Part shown: positions 1 to 10,630 of the stretch, one piece after another
How the letters are laid out: every line of letters begins with the position of its first letter
Numbering within the stretch: position 1 is the stretch's first letter
DNA from: Burkholderia mayonis
GTDB taxonomy: Bacteria; Pseudomonadota; Gammaproteobacteria; Burkholderiales; Burkholderiaceae
Assembly: GCF_001523745.2 (NCBI RefSeq)
Contig: NZ_CP013387.1
Coordinates: 1,054,001-1,118,000, forward strand
Length of the DNA: 64,000 nt
Direction: 5' to 3'
Position numbers and translations under genes: made by a program
The notes under the pieces: generated by a model
Told to the model about the DNA's origin: nothing
The model's database searches: none
Seen by the model: only the letters and a program-made list of their open reading frames with translations

Positions 1-1
1 C

Positions 2-997
2 GTCGTGCTGCTCGACCAGTCGACGGAGCGGCTCGCGAACGTCGTCGACGCATCGCGTTTCGCGTTGTTCTGCACGCCGGTGATCAACCTGTTTCCGCGC
101 CACACGGACCGGATCGAACTGTCGTCGGGACAGACGGAGTTCCGCCTGGTGCCGGCTCGCCTGGCGCCGCTCGACTACGAGGTGTTTTCGGTGGAGGCGA
201 TGTACGGACAGGTCGCGGCCACTTCCGCCGAACTCGAGTTCCGGCCGCTGTACCAGACGCTGAACAACGACGAGCACAATCATGGCCGATATTTCTCGAC
301 ACGGCGCGAGCGCAGGCTCGTGTCGGAATCGGCGCGTCGCTACGGCACGCGTACGCCCTATGTCGGCACGGAGACGTTCGTGTCGCTCGTCGACCAGAAC
401 GAGGCGCCCTATAGCGAGGACATTCGCTACCTGTCGGTCGATGCGCTGGTGACGAACCGCGATCTGCCGAGCCTCGTGCCGCGCGACGGCGTTCGCGACC
501 TGATGGTGGCCGAATCCGCGCCGCTCGAAAGCGTCGGACTGATCCGCGCACCGAGCGTGCCGAAGGCGCCGTATGCGGAGCGCGAGACGGCCTGGCGGCT
601 GATTCGCCAGTTGAATTTCAATTACCTGCCGCTCGACGAACTCGATCACCGTGCCGGCGGCCAGGGATTGCGCGATCTGCTGCGGCTGTTCCTGACGGGC
701 GACGAGGCCGACAACCGGCGGCAAATCGAGAGTCTCGTCGGCGTGAAGACGCGGCCGGTGACGCGGAAGCTGCCGGGTGCGGGCCCGCTCGTCTTCGGGC
801 GCGGCGTCGAATGCTCGCTGACCGTCGACGAGCCGGGGTTTTCCGGGGTCAGCCCGTACCTGTTCGGCGTGGTGCTCGAACACTATCTGGCGCGGCACGT
901 ATCGATCAACGTCTTCACGCAGACCGAGCTGCATTCGATACAGCGCGGCCACATTGCGCGCTGGCCGGTGCGCATGGGCGCGCGGGGGGGAGCCTGA
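2..997 (+). CDS. tssF: T6SS baseplate subunit TssF (3' part)
   Basis: C-terminal ~331 residues of TssF (VasA/ImpG family), a wedge protein of the type VI secretion baseplate that works with TssG, TssE and TssK in the cytoplasm. The frame is open from the left edge. Family members are about 600 residues, so roughly the N-terminal half lies outside the window. The end of the protein, with an Asn-Val-Phe-Thr segment and a Gly-x-x-x-Arg-Trp-Pro motif, is typical of the family. The TGA shares its last base with the tssG ATG (TGATG), so the two are probably translationally coupled. Confidence 0.93.
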   Translation, partial: VVLLDQSTERLANVVDASRFALFCTPVINLFPRHTDRIELSSGQTEFRLVPARLAPLDYEVFSVEAMYGQVAATSAELEFRPLYQTLNNDEHNHGRYFSTRRERRLVSESARRYGTRTPYVGTETFVSLVDQNEAPYSEDIRYLSVDALVTNRDLPSLVPRDGVRDLMVAESAPLESVGLIRAPSVPKAPYAERETAWRLIRQLNFNYLPLDELDHRAGGQGLRDLLRLFLTGDEADNRRQIESLVGVKTRPVTRKLPGAGPLVFGRGVECSLTVDEPGFSGVSPYLFGVVLEHYLARHVSINVFTQTELHSIQRGHIARWPVRMGARGGA

Positions 998-2076
998 TGG
1001 CGCATGCCATGCTCGAGACCGTCGTGCTTGATACGGTGCTTTCGTCGCAGCTGCTCGAGCGATTGCGGACCGAACCGTGGCGCTACAGTTTTCTGACGCT
1101 CTTGCGGCGCATCGGCGCGGATCCACGCATCGATCCGGTCGGCACTGCCAGGCGCCCGCAGGCGGAGCCGTTTCGACTCGGACAGCAGCCGAGCCTCGCC
1201 TTCGCGCCGCGCGAGATCGCGAGCGTCGGCGAGGCGGGCGGGCGGGTCAAGGTGCGCCTGTTCGGTCTGGGCATGCTGGGGCCGAACGGGCCGTTGCCCA
1301 TCCACGTGACGGAGATCGCGCGCGATCGCGAGGAGAGTCGGCGCGACGCGACGCTCGGCCATTTCCTCGACATTTTCCACCATCGCTATCTGACGCTGCT
1401 GTATCGCGCATGGGCGTCGGCGCAGGCGGCCGCGGGTCTCGACAGGCCGGGCGACGAACGGTTTTCCTTCTATATCGCAAGTCTCACCGGTCAGGACACC
1501 GACGAGATCGGCCGCCGTCCGCTGCCCGCGCATGCGCGTCTGTCGGCGTCCCCGCATCTGGTGCGCGAGGCTCGCAATCCGGATGGCCTGCGCATGACGC
1601 TCGCGCGGTACTTCGGCGTGCCGGTGACGATCGAGGAAAACGTGTTTCACTGGATTCAGGTGGACCCGCTCGAGCACAGCTATCTCGGCAAGCCGGGTGC
1701 TTCGTCGACCATGGCCGAAGGTGCGATGCTCGGCGAGCTGGTGCCGGACCGGCAGCACAAATTCCGCATCGTCGTCGGGCCGCTCGATATCGACGCCTAC
1801 CTGCGCTTCACGCCCCAGGGCGAAGACTTGCCGCGGCTCGTCGAATGGGTGAGGGCGTTTGTCGGCTACGAGTTCGAATGGGAGCTGGAACTGCGCATCA
1901 AGCCGAACGGCGCGCCGCCGGCGGTGATGGGCGGGACTCAGCAGCTCGGCTGGTCAGGGTGGCTGGGCCGTTCGCCTTCGGGGGAGCCCGTCACGGGCAT
2001 GCGTTTCGAACCCGAGCGGTATGCGGACCGATTCGTTCATGATGCCGGCCGATCCGCCCGGTCACTTGGCGTATGA
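997..2076 (+). CDS. tssG: T6SS baseplate subunit TssG
   Basis: TssG (VasB/ImpH family), 359 residues, partner of TssF in the T6SS baseplate wedge. The first ~40 residues (start MAHAMLETVV) hold the family's RxxPWRYSFLTLLRRIG-type N-terminus; the GNGPLPIHVTE-like stretch near residue 95 (here GPNGPLPIHVTE) and the GxLGRSPSG-type end are also characteristic. The ATG overlapping the tssF stop was chosen; the frame is open further upstream, but that part is antiphase to tssF. Length is normal. tssA begins 9 bp downstream. Confidence 0.95.
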   Translation: MAHAMLETVVLDTVLSSQLLERLRTEPWRYSFLTLLRRIGADPRIDPVGTARRPQAEPFRLGQQPSLAFAPREIASVGEAGGRVKVRLFGLGMLGPNGPLPIHVTEIARDREESRRDATLGHFLDIFHHRYLTLLYRAWASAQAAAGLDRPGDERFSFYIASLTGQDTDEIGRRPLPAHARLSASPHLVREARNPDGLRMTLARYFGVPVTIEENVFHWIQVDPLEHSYLGKPGASSTMAEGAMLGELVPDRQHKFRIVVGPLDIDAYLRFTPQGEDLPRLVEWVRAFVGYEFEWELELRIKPNGAPPAVMGGTQQLGWSGWLGRSPSGEPVTGMRFEPERYADRFVHDAGRSARSLGV

Positions 2077-2085
2077 GGGGAGCCG

Positions 2086-3204
2086 ATGAGCGACAACAAA
2101 AAACACGCGGGCAAATCCGCGTCCGCCCGGACGCCCAAGACTCACGACTGGCTGGCGCCGGTCGATCCGGCCGCTCCGTGCGGGGCGGATCCTGAATACG
2201 ATCCCGAATTCGTCGTGCTGGCGGCGAAGGCCGCCCCGCGGGCGGAAGCCCAATATGGCGATTTCGTCGGATCGCCGGAGCCCGTGAACTGGAGCGACGT
2301 CGATCGCGACTGCCGGCGGCTGATGATGCGCAGCAAGGACATGCGCCTCGCGGTTCTGTTCACCCGGTGCCGCACCCGGCTCGCCGGGGCGACGGGACTC
2401 GCGGAAGGCGCCGGCCTGCTTGCCGCATGGCTCGCCGCGTTTCCGGATGCGATTCACCCGCAGCCCGACGTCGACGCGGATCGTGATGCGGCGCTGGAGA
2501 TCCGGAAGAATGCGCTGCAGGCGCTGACCGACGCCGACGGCCTGCTGGCGGACGTGCGGGAGATCGCATTGACCCGGTCGTCCGCGATTCGCCTGCAGGT
2601 GCGCGACGTGGAGCGTGCGTTTGCGCAGCCGCGCCCGGGCGACGCGCTTGCGCCGGAGTCGGTCGCGCACCAGCTCGACGAACTGCAAGCGCAGCAGCCG
2701 GCCATCCTCGCGGGCTTCGACGAAGCGCTCGCGAGCGTCGGCGCGATCGATGCATGGAGTCGCGAGCACCTCGGTGAATATGCGCCCGACTTGTCGGCGC
2801 TCGCAGCGCTGCTTCGGCATGTCGCGAGTCGGAGCGCGCGCTCGGTCGGCGCGGACCCGGCGGACGCGCCCGCCGATGCCCCCGCCGATGCCCCCGCCGA
2901 CGCGCCGTCGACGCGGAAGGGGAGACGCACGCAGGCGGACGAATCGTCGCCGGCGCTTGACAGAGGCGCTGGGGCGCCGGTTGCGGCGGCGATCGGACTC
3001 GGTGCGATCGCGACGCCGGCCGATCGTCACGCCGCACGCGAGTTGATCCGGCAGGCGCGCGAATGGTTCGAGCAGCATGAGCCGAGCAGCCCGATTCCGG
3101 TGCTGCTCAGGCGTGCCGAGTATTTCGTGGGAAAGCGTTATGCGGATGTGGTGCAGGCGATCCCGGTCGAACTGCTTGCGCAGTGGGGCGGCGACGAGTC
3201 CTGA
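2086..3204 (+). CDS. tssA: T6SS protein TssA (ImpA N-terminal family)
   Basis: TssA-type protein, 372 residues, needed for T6SS sheath assembly or capping. The N-terminal ImpA_N domain spans roughly residues 22-140 (WLAPVDPAAPCGADPEYDPEF, then the Trp-Ser-Asp-Val-Asp region and LLAAWLAAFPDAIHP). The end has the RxEYFVGKRYADVVQ-like motif of short TssA proteins. A GGGGAG ribosome site lies 6 bp before the ATG. Residues ~259-273 are an Ala-Asp-Ala-Pro repeat encoded by 12-bp tandem units, apparently a flexible linker between the N-terminal domain and the C-terminal oligomerisation part. Confidence 0.93.
   Translation: MSDNKKHAGKSASARTPKTHDWLAPVDPAAPCGADPEYDPEFVVLAAKAAPRAEAQYGDFVGSPEPVNWSDVDRDCRRLMMRSKDMRLAVLFTRCRTRLAGATGLAEGAGLLAAWLAAFPDAIHPQPDVDADRDAALEIRKNALQALTDADGLLADVREIALTRSSAIRLQVRDVERAFAQPRPGDALAPESVAHQLDELQAQQPAILAGFDEALASVGAIDAWSREHLGEYAPDLSALAALLRHVASRSARSVGADPADAPADAPADAPADAPSTRKGRRTQADESSPALDRGAGAPVAAAIGLGAIATPADRHAARELIRQAREWFEQHEPSSPIPVLLRRAEYFVGKRYADVVQAIPVELLAQWGGDES
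2862..2909 (+). repeat. 12-bp in-frame tandem repeat in tssA
   Basis: About four near-identical units of gatgcccccgcc encode repeated Ala-Asp-Ala-Pro. The unit is a multiple of three, so copy-number change would lengthen the linker without breaking the frame. Confidence 0.8.
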
Positions 3205-3275
3205 TCGCGCGTGGGCGCGACGGACGCAGGACGAGGCGATTCACCGATCGATAGCGTTTCTGGAGGGTTTCAGTC

Positions 3276-5579
<2,304 letters not shown>

Positions 5580-5610
5580 CCGCAGCTTCTTGCAAGCATC
5601 AGGTTGTCAA

Positions 5611-8088
5611 ATGATGATCATCAAACCATTCAGGATCAGTCCGTTGACCCGCCTCTATCGGATGCATGGAGAGGAACACCTTGGCGTTGCAGCGCTCATG
5701 GCCGCGACACTGGGCGACGATCCGCGACTGCTGACGGACTCGGAGCTCTGGGAACTGGCCGGCGACGAACTGGGCGGATACACGCTGGACATGGCGCTGC
5801 CGAAGGCGTGTCCGGAATTTCTCGTCTCCGGATATGCGTACGGAAAATATGCGGAAGAACCGGGCGGCGGGACATGCGAGGTCGGCATCCATATCGCCGG
5901 CATCGAGAAACGGCTGCGGGTATCCGGCGACCGGCAATGGGACGGCATGCGCGCCACCGCGCCGCGGCCTTTCGAGCGATTGGCGCTCGACTGGGCATTC
6001 GCATACGGCGGGGCGGGTTGCGAGGACAACCCGAAAGGCCGGGGCGCCGAGATGCAGCAGGGCGCCGTGCGTTATCTGCCGAACATCGAATACGCGCACA
6101 GCCCGATGCGCTTCCCGGACGAACGTCCCATGCCGGCGGGCTTCTGCCCGATCGACGCGCAGTGGCCACAGCGCGCCGGCCTGTACGGCGAACTCGACCG
6201 GCAATGGCTGGAGGAAGATTGTCCGGGTTTCCCGCGCACGCTCGATCCGCGCTACTTCAACATTGCGCCGGCGGATCAGCAATTGGCCGCGCTTTCCGAA
6301 TTTCCGGACGGCGCGACCTACGAATTGATGCACCTGCATCCCGAACATGCATGGCTGACCGGACGCCTGCCTGCGCTGCGCGCCAGATCGTTCGTCATCC
6401 GTAACGGCAGCGATACGCCGGAAGAAATTCCGATGCGATTGACGACCGCGTGGTTCATTCCGCATCGCGAGCGCGTGGTGATGATCTATCACGGCGTCGC
6501 GACCATCCGGCAGTTCGACGCAAGCGACGTCCACACGTTGCTGTTCGGTGCGGATTCGAGCTGGCAGCCGAGGCCGGTCGAGTGGTATCGCCAGGTGATC
6601 GAGTGGCGCACGCGACACGAGAAGGCTGCGTTATATGCGCTGCGCGATCGGGATCTTTTGCCCGAGAGCTATTTGTCGTCCGAACTTCCGGCAATGTCCG
6701 GCGCGGTTTCGCAAAGCGCGAGACAACGGCTGCTGCGGGATCAGTTGAGCGTATTTCCGAACGCCGGCCAGGCGGAGGCGCCTCGTCTGGATCAACTGGT
6801 CGAGTTCGTCGAGCGCCAGGAAGCGTTGGCCGACGAGAAGCGCGCCGGCCTGGAGACAATGCGGCAGGATCTTTCGTCTAACGAAGCGTTTTCGGCGGCA
6901 GGGCGGCGTGGTCCGCCGGCCAGTACGGCTCCCCTTGAAGACGACGTTGCACGGGGGAGCCCGGCTTCGACCGATCCGCCGGCCACGCCGCAAACGCCGC
7001 GCGATGCGGACAAGGACCTTCGTCAGCTGTACTTGCAATCGGCGCAACATCAAGATGCGCCGGCGCGGCTGGACGAGGCCGCGTCGAAGTCACGCCGCGA
7101 ATTCGTCAACGCGGCCGTCGCGGCAGGACGATCGCTGGAGGGTGTCGACCTGACCGGCGCGGATCTTTCCGGGATGGATCTGCGGGGCGCACGGCTCGCC
7201 GGCGCGCTGTTCGAAAACGCCGATCTGAGCGGCGCCGATCTGTCGGGCGCGATATTGACCCGCACAGTGCTGGTGCGTGCCAGCCTGAGGCAGACGGCCT
7301 TCAGCAACGCGGATTTGACGGGAGCGAACCTCTCTCTGGCGGATTGCGAACAGACGGATTTCTCCGGCGCCAACTTGAGCGATTGCATGCTCGAGCGTGT
7401 GAGCCTGCGCCGCTGCCGCTTCAATGGCGGCATCCTGGCGAACACCCGATTCGATGACTGCCGATTCCACGCCATCGATTTCAGTCAGGCCACGTTGCGC
7501 GGTCTGATCTTCATCGATCAATCCTTCGAGGACGTAGATTTCTCGAGCGCGACGATCCGCAAGATGCTGCTGATGAATTGCGCGCTCGTCAACGTGCGGT
7601 TTTCGGCGGCCAGCATCGAGGGATTCGGGATTCTCGAGGCGCAGGCGCAAGGGCAGCTTCGTTTCGATCGCGCGAACGTGGTCAAGGCGTGCTTTATCCA
7701 GCACTGCGACATGAGGCGCGCCAATTTTTCGTTCGCGATCCTGAGAGAAGTCAACTTTCGCGAAACGAATCTGGGAGAGGCCGATTTCAGCGGCGCGCGC
7801 ATCGGCAACTGCGATTTTACCGACGCCGCCCTGCGGGCCGCCAACTTCCGTGGCGCGAAGGTGGAGGGGAGCGACTTCGTGCGCGCCGATTTCACCGGAG
7901 CCGATCTCCGGAGCACCGATCTCATCGCGGCCTGTCTGCGGGGCGCGACACTGGACGGTGCCGATTTGCGCCGGGCCAATCTGTTTCGCGCCAACCTCTC
8001 GCAAATCCTGACCGACGCCGATACCCGGTGGGAAGAGGCTTATCTCAACAAGGCGATGCGGTTCCCGCTGGCGGAGGCGCGCACATGA
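5611..8088 (+). CDS. DUF2169 - pentapeptide repeat fusion, T6SS adaptor candidate
   Basis: 825-residue protein. Residues ~15-330 match DUF2169, the family of T6SS adaptors that load effectors onto PAAR/VgrG (conserved LDWAFAYGG-like and ENPKGRG-like motifs; here DNPKGRG). A linker (~380-470, Ala/Asp/Pro-rich) follows. Residues ~505-815 are A(D/N)LxG pentapeptide repeats forming a right-handed quadrilateral beta-helix. The ATG at 5611 is 7 bp after AGG; a TTG 21 bp upstream is possible but has no ribosome site. It overlaps the next gene by 4 bp (ATGA). Position directly after vgrG suggests a spike-loading chaperone; the cargo is unknown. Confidence 0.88.
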   Translation: MMIIKPFRISPLTRLYRMHGEEHLGVAALMAATLGDDPRLLTDSELWELAGDELGGYTLDMALPKACPEFLVSGYAYGKYAEEPGGGTCEVGIHIAGIEKRLRVSGDRQWDGMRATAPRPFERLALDWAFAYGGAGCEDNPKGRGAEMQQGAVRYLPNIEYAHSPMRFPDERPMPAGFCPIDAQWPQRAGLYGELDRQWLEEDCPGFPRTLDPRYFNIAPADQQLAALSEFPDGATYELMHLHPEHAWLTGRLPALRARSFVIRNGSDTPEEIPMRLTTAWFIPHRERVVMIYHGVATIRQFDASDVHTLLFGADSSWQPRPVEWYRQVIEWRTRHEKAALYALRDRDLLPESYLSSELPAMSGAVSQSARQRLLRDQLSVFPNAGQAEAPRLDQLVEFVERQEALADEKRAGLETMRQDLSSNEAFSAAGRRGPPASTAPLEDDVARGSPASTDPPATPQTPRDADKDLRQLYLQSAQHQDAPARLDEAASKSRREFVNAAVAAGRSLEGVDLTGADLSGMDLRGARLAGALFENADLSGADLSGAILTRTVLVRASLRQTAFSNADLTGANLSLADCEQTDFSGANLSDCMLERVSLRRCRFNGGILANTRFDDCRFHAIDFSQATLRGLIFIDQSFEDVDFSSATIRKMLLMNCALVNVRFSAASIEGFGILEAQAQGQLRFDRANVVKACFIQHCDMRRANFSFAILREVNFRETNLGEADFSGARIGNCDFTDAALRAANFRGAKVEGSDFVRADFTGADLRSTDLIAACLRGATLDGADLRRANLFRANLSQILTDADTRWEEAYLNKAMRFPLAEART

Positions 8089-9167
8089 GAGCGAACGCGG
8101 AACAGTTGCGCGAGACGATCGGCCATGGTCACGCGGTCAGGGACGTCGTGATCGATTCGGAAAACCTGGACGGGCACGATTTCTCCGGGGGCGTGTTCGA
8201 GCACGTTCAATTTATCGACGTGTGCATGAAGCGCGTGCAACTCGTTGAAGCCGTTTTCAACGAATGCCTGTTTCGCGGGGTCGACATGCAGCACGCGGAT
8301 TTGTCGAAATGCATATTCGAAAAATGCCGTTTTGACGACGTTTCCTTTTCGGGAAGCAATCTTCAGGGGTGCACGATGAGCTCGACCCATGCCGTCGGCG
8401 CGGACTTTTACGGCGCGCACGCGAATGGCTTCAACTGCGTGAAGAGCGACCTGAGCGATTGCAGGTTTCATGACGCGCGTATCGAGTCCTCGGTGTTCTG
8501 CGAGACGCGGTTGGACCGTGCCGATTTCACCGGGGCCATCGTCGGCAAGACGATCTTCTACCAGCTCGATCTGAAACAGACGATTTTTGTCGATGCGACG
8601 TTCAATGACGCCGTCTTTGCCGAATCCAGTCTCGCCGGCCAGCGTTTGCGCGGCCAACGGATGCATCGCTGTCAGTTCGCCCGCGCGGATCTGAGCAGTG
8701 TCGACTTTACTGCCGCAAGCCTGGCGTACTGCAATTTCCAGGCAGCAAACCTGTCGGGGGCGCGACTGGACGAAATCGACGCGCCGTACGCTATTTTTTT
8801 CGAGGCCGAGGTGCGGGACGCCGTTTGCCGCGAGGCCGCGTTGCAGGACAGCATATGGGTTCAGGCGGACGTCAGGAATATCGACTTCACCGGCTCAACG
8901 CTGGACCGCGCCGTGCTTCAACATGCGCGATGCAATGGTTCGCGCTTTTCACGGACGAGTCTGAAGGGTTCCGATTTTTCCTACGCAGATCTGACCGAAG
9001 CCGCATTTGACGGAGCCGGCTTTGCCCGGACCGCGTTTCATGGCGCGACCGCGCCTGACATGGCGTGGCGCGACCATCCGGGCGCGCTGGATTGCGATCC
9101 GGAATTGTCGGATGCTCAAGCGTGGTCGCGGCAAAGGGATGAACGCGACCAGCGTAACCGCGATTGA
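8085..9167 (+). CDS. Pentapeptide repeat protein of T6SS spike cluster
   Basis: 360 residues, almost entirely pentapeptide repeats (residues ~15-330; pattern A/C-D/N-L/F-x-x) with no catalytic domain seen. The ATG overlaps the preceding stop (ATGA), so it is translationally coupled to the DUF2169 fusion. Many repeat centres carry Cys or Phe rather than Leu, so this beta-helix is more diverged than its partner. It probably forms a complex with the DUF2169 protein. Homologues are common next to vgrG in Burkholderia; whether it is an adaptor or a cargo carrier is not settled by sequence. Confidence 0.85.
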   Translation: MRANAEQLRETIGHGHAVRDVVIDSENLDGHDFSGGVFEHVQFIDVCMKRVQLVEAVFNECLFRGVDMQHADLSKCIFEKCRFDDVSFSGSNLQGCTMSSTHAVGADFYGAHANGFNCVKSDLSDCRFHDARIESSVFCETRLDRADFTGAIVGKTIFYQLDLKQTIFVDATFNDAVFAESSLAGQRLRGQRMHRCQFARADLSSVDFTAASLAYCNFQAANLSGARLDEIDAPYAIFFEAEVRDAVCREAALQDSIWVQADVRNIDFTGSTLDRAVLQHARCNGSRFSRTSLKGSDFSYADLTEAAFDGAGFARTAFHGATAPDMAWRDHPGALDCDPELSDAQAWSRQRDERDQRNRD

Positions 9168-9347
9168 GTGCTGGACGGATGTGGCGACGGGCCGGCGATG
9201 GCCTGCGCGGTTGCTTCGCCCGACTCGACGGTTTCCCTGGCGCCGCTTTCCGGCTCGCCGCTTAACGGATTAACGGCTTGACGGATGGGTCGGAACGTCT
9301 CGCGCCGGTCCATCTTTATTCAGTCATCCAGAATTGAAGGAAAGAAG

Positions 9348-10007
9348 ATGAATTCAACGACAGCGGAATTTCATGCGAATCTTTCGCCCGATACGCTAGA
9401 GAAGGCGGCCACCGTGGTCGGCGTGCTGCCCGACGGCGTGTTCCTCGTGGCATGCGAAGGCGCGAAGGTGCGTTGCCGGCGCGCGTTCAGCTGTCTGGTC
9501 GAACCTCGGGCCGGCGACCGCGTCGCCATTTCCCGAGCGGACAGCCGATGCATTTACGTGACCTCGATCCTGGCGCGCCCGGACGCGGATGGCGTGCACA
9601 TTCGCGTCCACGGCGACCTCGTGCTGGAATCGACGCAAAGCGTTCATTTGACGAGCGGCGACGCTCTTCGCCTGACGAGTCGCGAGCAAGTGTCGATAAA
9701 GACGGAGCGACTCGCGATGTCGGCGCAGGAGGCGTCGTTGTGTTCCGATAGAGCGACACTGGCCAGTGCGGAATTCCATGGCCGGCTCGGGAAGGTTCGA
9801 CTGATCGGCAAGATACTGGAGATGGTGATGGACCACGTCGCGCAATCCTGCCGAAGCAGCTTCCGTACCGTGGAAACCGTCGAGCATCTGCGGGCCTCGC
9901 ATATCGATCACGCCGCGACCGGGAACATGCGTCTGCACGCGAAGAATACCCTGCTCACGGCAGAGAAACTGTCGAAGATCGATGCTGGACAAATACACCT
10001 GGGTTAG
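9348..10007 (+). CDS. DUF3540 protein of T6SS spike cluster
   Basis: 219 residues, DUF3540 family, found beside vgrG, DUF2169 and DUF4150 genes. The N-terminal half (GVLPDGVFLVACEGAKVRCRRAFSCLV-like, given in part) looks like an OB-type domain: short beta strands and a RAGDRVAIS segment. The second half is a beta-repeat with many Ser/Thr, resembling a VgrG needle. The ATG after GAAGGAAAGAAG was chosen; an ATG 63 bp upstream lacks a ribosome site. The 180-bp gap after the previous gene has no clear promoter. Likely a spike-assembly protein, function untested here. Confidence 0.85.
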   Translation: MNSTTAEFHANLSPDTLEKAATVVGVLPDGVFLVACEGAKVRCRRAFSCLVEPRAGDRVAISRADSRCIYVTSILARPDADGVHIRVHGDLVLESTQSVHLTSGDALRLTSREQVSIKTERLAMSAQEASLCSDRATLASAEFHGRLGKVRLIGKILEMVMDHVAQSCRSSFRTVETVEHLRASHIDHAATGNMRLHAKNTLLTAEKLSKIDAGQIHLG

Positions 10008-10019
10008 GAGGAAGCGTCA

Positions 10020-10406
10020 ATGGTCATGGTGAATTCAAGCGCGGGCGGCGACAACATTGCCACGAGCGTCAATCTCACCCCTCCCGCGGGTACGCCTGTC
10101 GCCTATTCCAACACGGCTCGGCGCGCAAGCGCCATACCGAACGTCTCCAACATCTACGTGGGCGGCGGCCCCATTCACAATGCCGCGACGACTATCCCGG
10201 GATCGAGTGGCGACGGCGGGGGGGCGATGGGCGGTGTGGCGTCGGGAACCGTATCAGGGGCCTCCCGTAATCCCCAGGGGGCCACTAAAACGTTGGTTGC
10301 CGGCATGCCGACCACCCGCATGACCGACCCGACGCGGCAGAATACCGGCAATGCTGTCGGCTCGGGCAGTTCGCCCAGCCAGACGCGTGTCCTGAATCTG
10401 AGCTGA
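10020..10406 (+). CDS. PAAR-like protein (DUF4150)
   Basis: 128-residue DUF4150 (PAAR-like) protein predicted to cap the VgrG needle. It contains the LTPPAGTPVAYSNTA-type N-terminal motif, several Gly-rich turns and a TRMTDPTRQNTGN segment. AGGAGG lies 7 bp before the ATG. There is no C-terminal toxin domain, unlike many PAAR proteins in effector operons. It is the last gene of the T6SS operon. Its 3' end is partly duplicated just downstream (see next entry). Confidence 0.88.
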   Translation: MVMVNSSAGGDNIATSVNLTPPAGTPVAYSNTARRASAIPNVSNIYVGGGPIHNAATTIPGSSGDGGGAMGGVASGTVSGASRNPQGATKTLVAGMPTTRMTDPTRQNTGNAVGSGSSPSQTRVLNLS

Positions 10407-10418
10407 CGAGGATCGACG

Positions 10419-10540
10419 GGCGGCGTGGCGTCACGCGCCTCCCGTCATTCCGAGGACGCAGCCAAAGCGGCGGTTGCCGGCGCGTCGACAAACGGCGCGA
10501 CTGATCCGGCGCAGCGAAATGCCGGCAACGGCGTCCGCCA
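10419..10540 (+). pseudogene. Decayed partial copy of the PAAR-like gene 3' end
   Basis: Translating on from the PAAR stop in the same frame gives GGVASRASRHSEDAAK, then AVAGASTNGATDP and QRNAGNGV. These align with GGVAS, GASRNPQGATK, LVAGMPTTRMTDP and RQNTGNAV at the end of the preceding protein. DNA identity is visible too (ggcggtgtggcgtc against ggcggcgtggcgtc). It has no start codon or ribosome site and a 4-residue gap relative to the parent, so it is a remnant of tandem duplication or recombination. Confidence 0.7.
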
Positions 10541-10630
10541 ACGGGCTCGCCCGGTTGGCCGCTCGATCGGGCGCGATCGTCGGCGTACATCCTCCGGCGC
10601 GTGACGCGCAAACGACGCACCGCAACGCGG

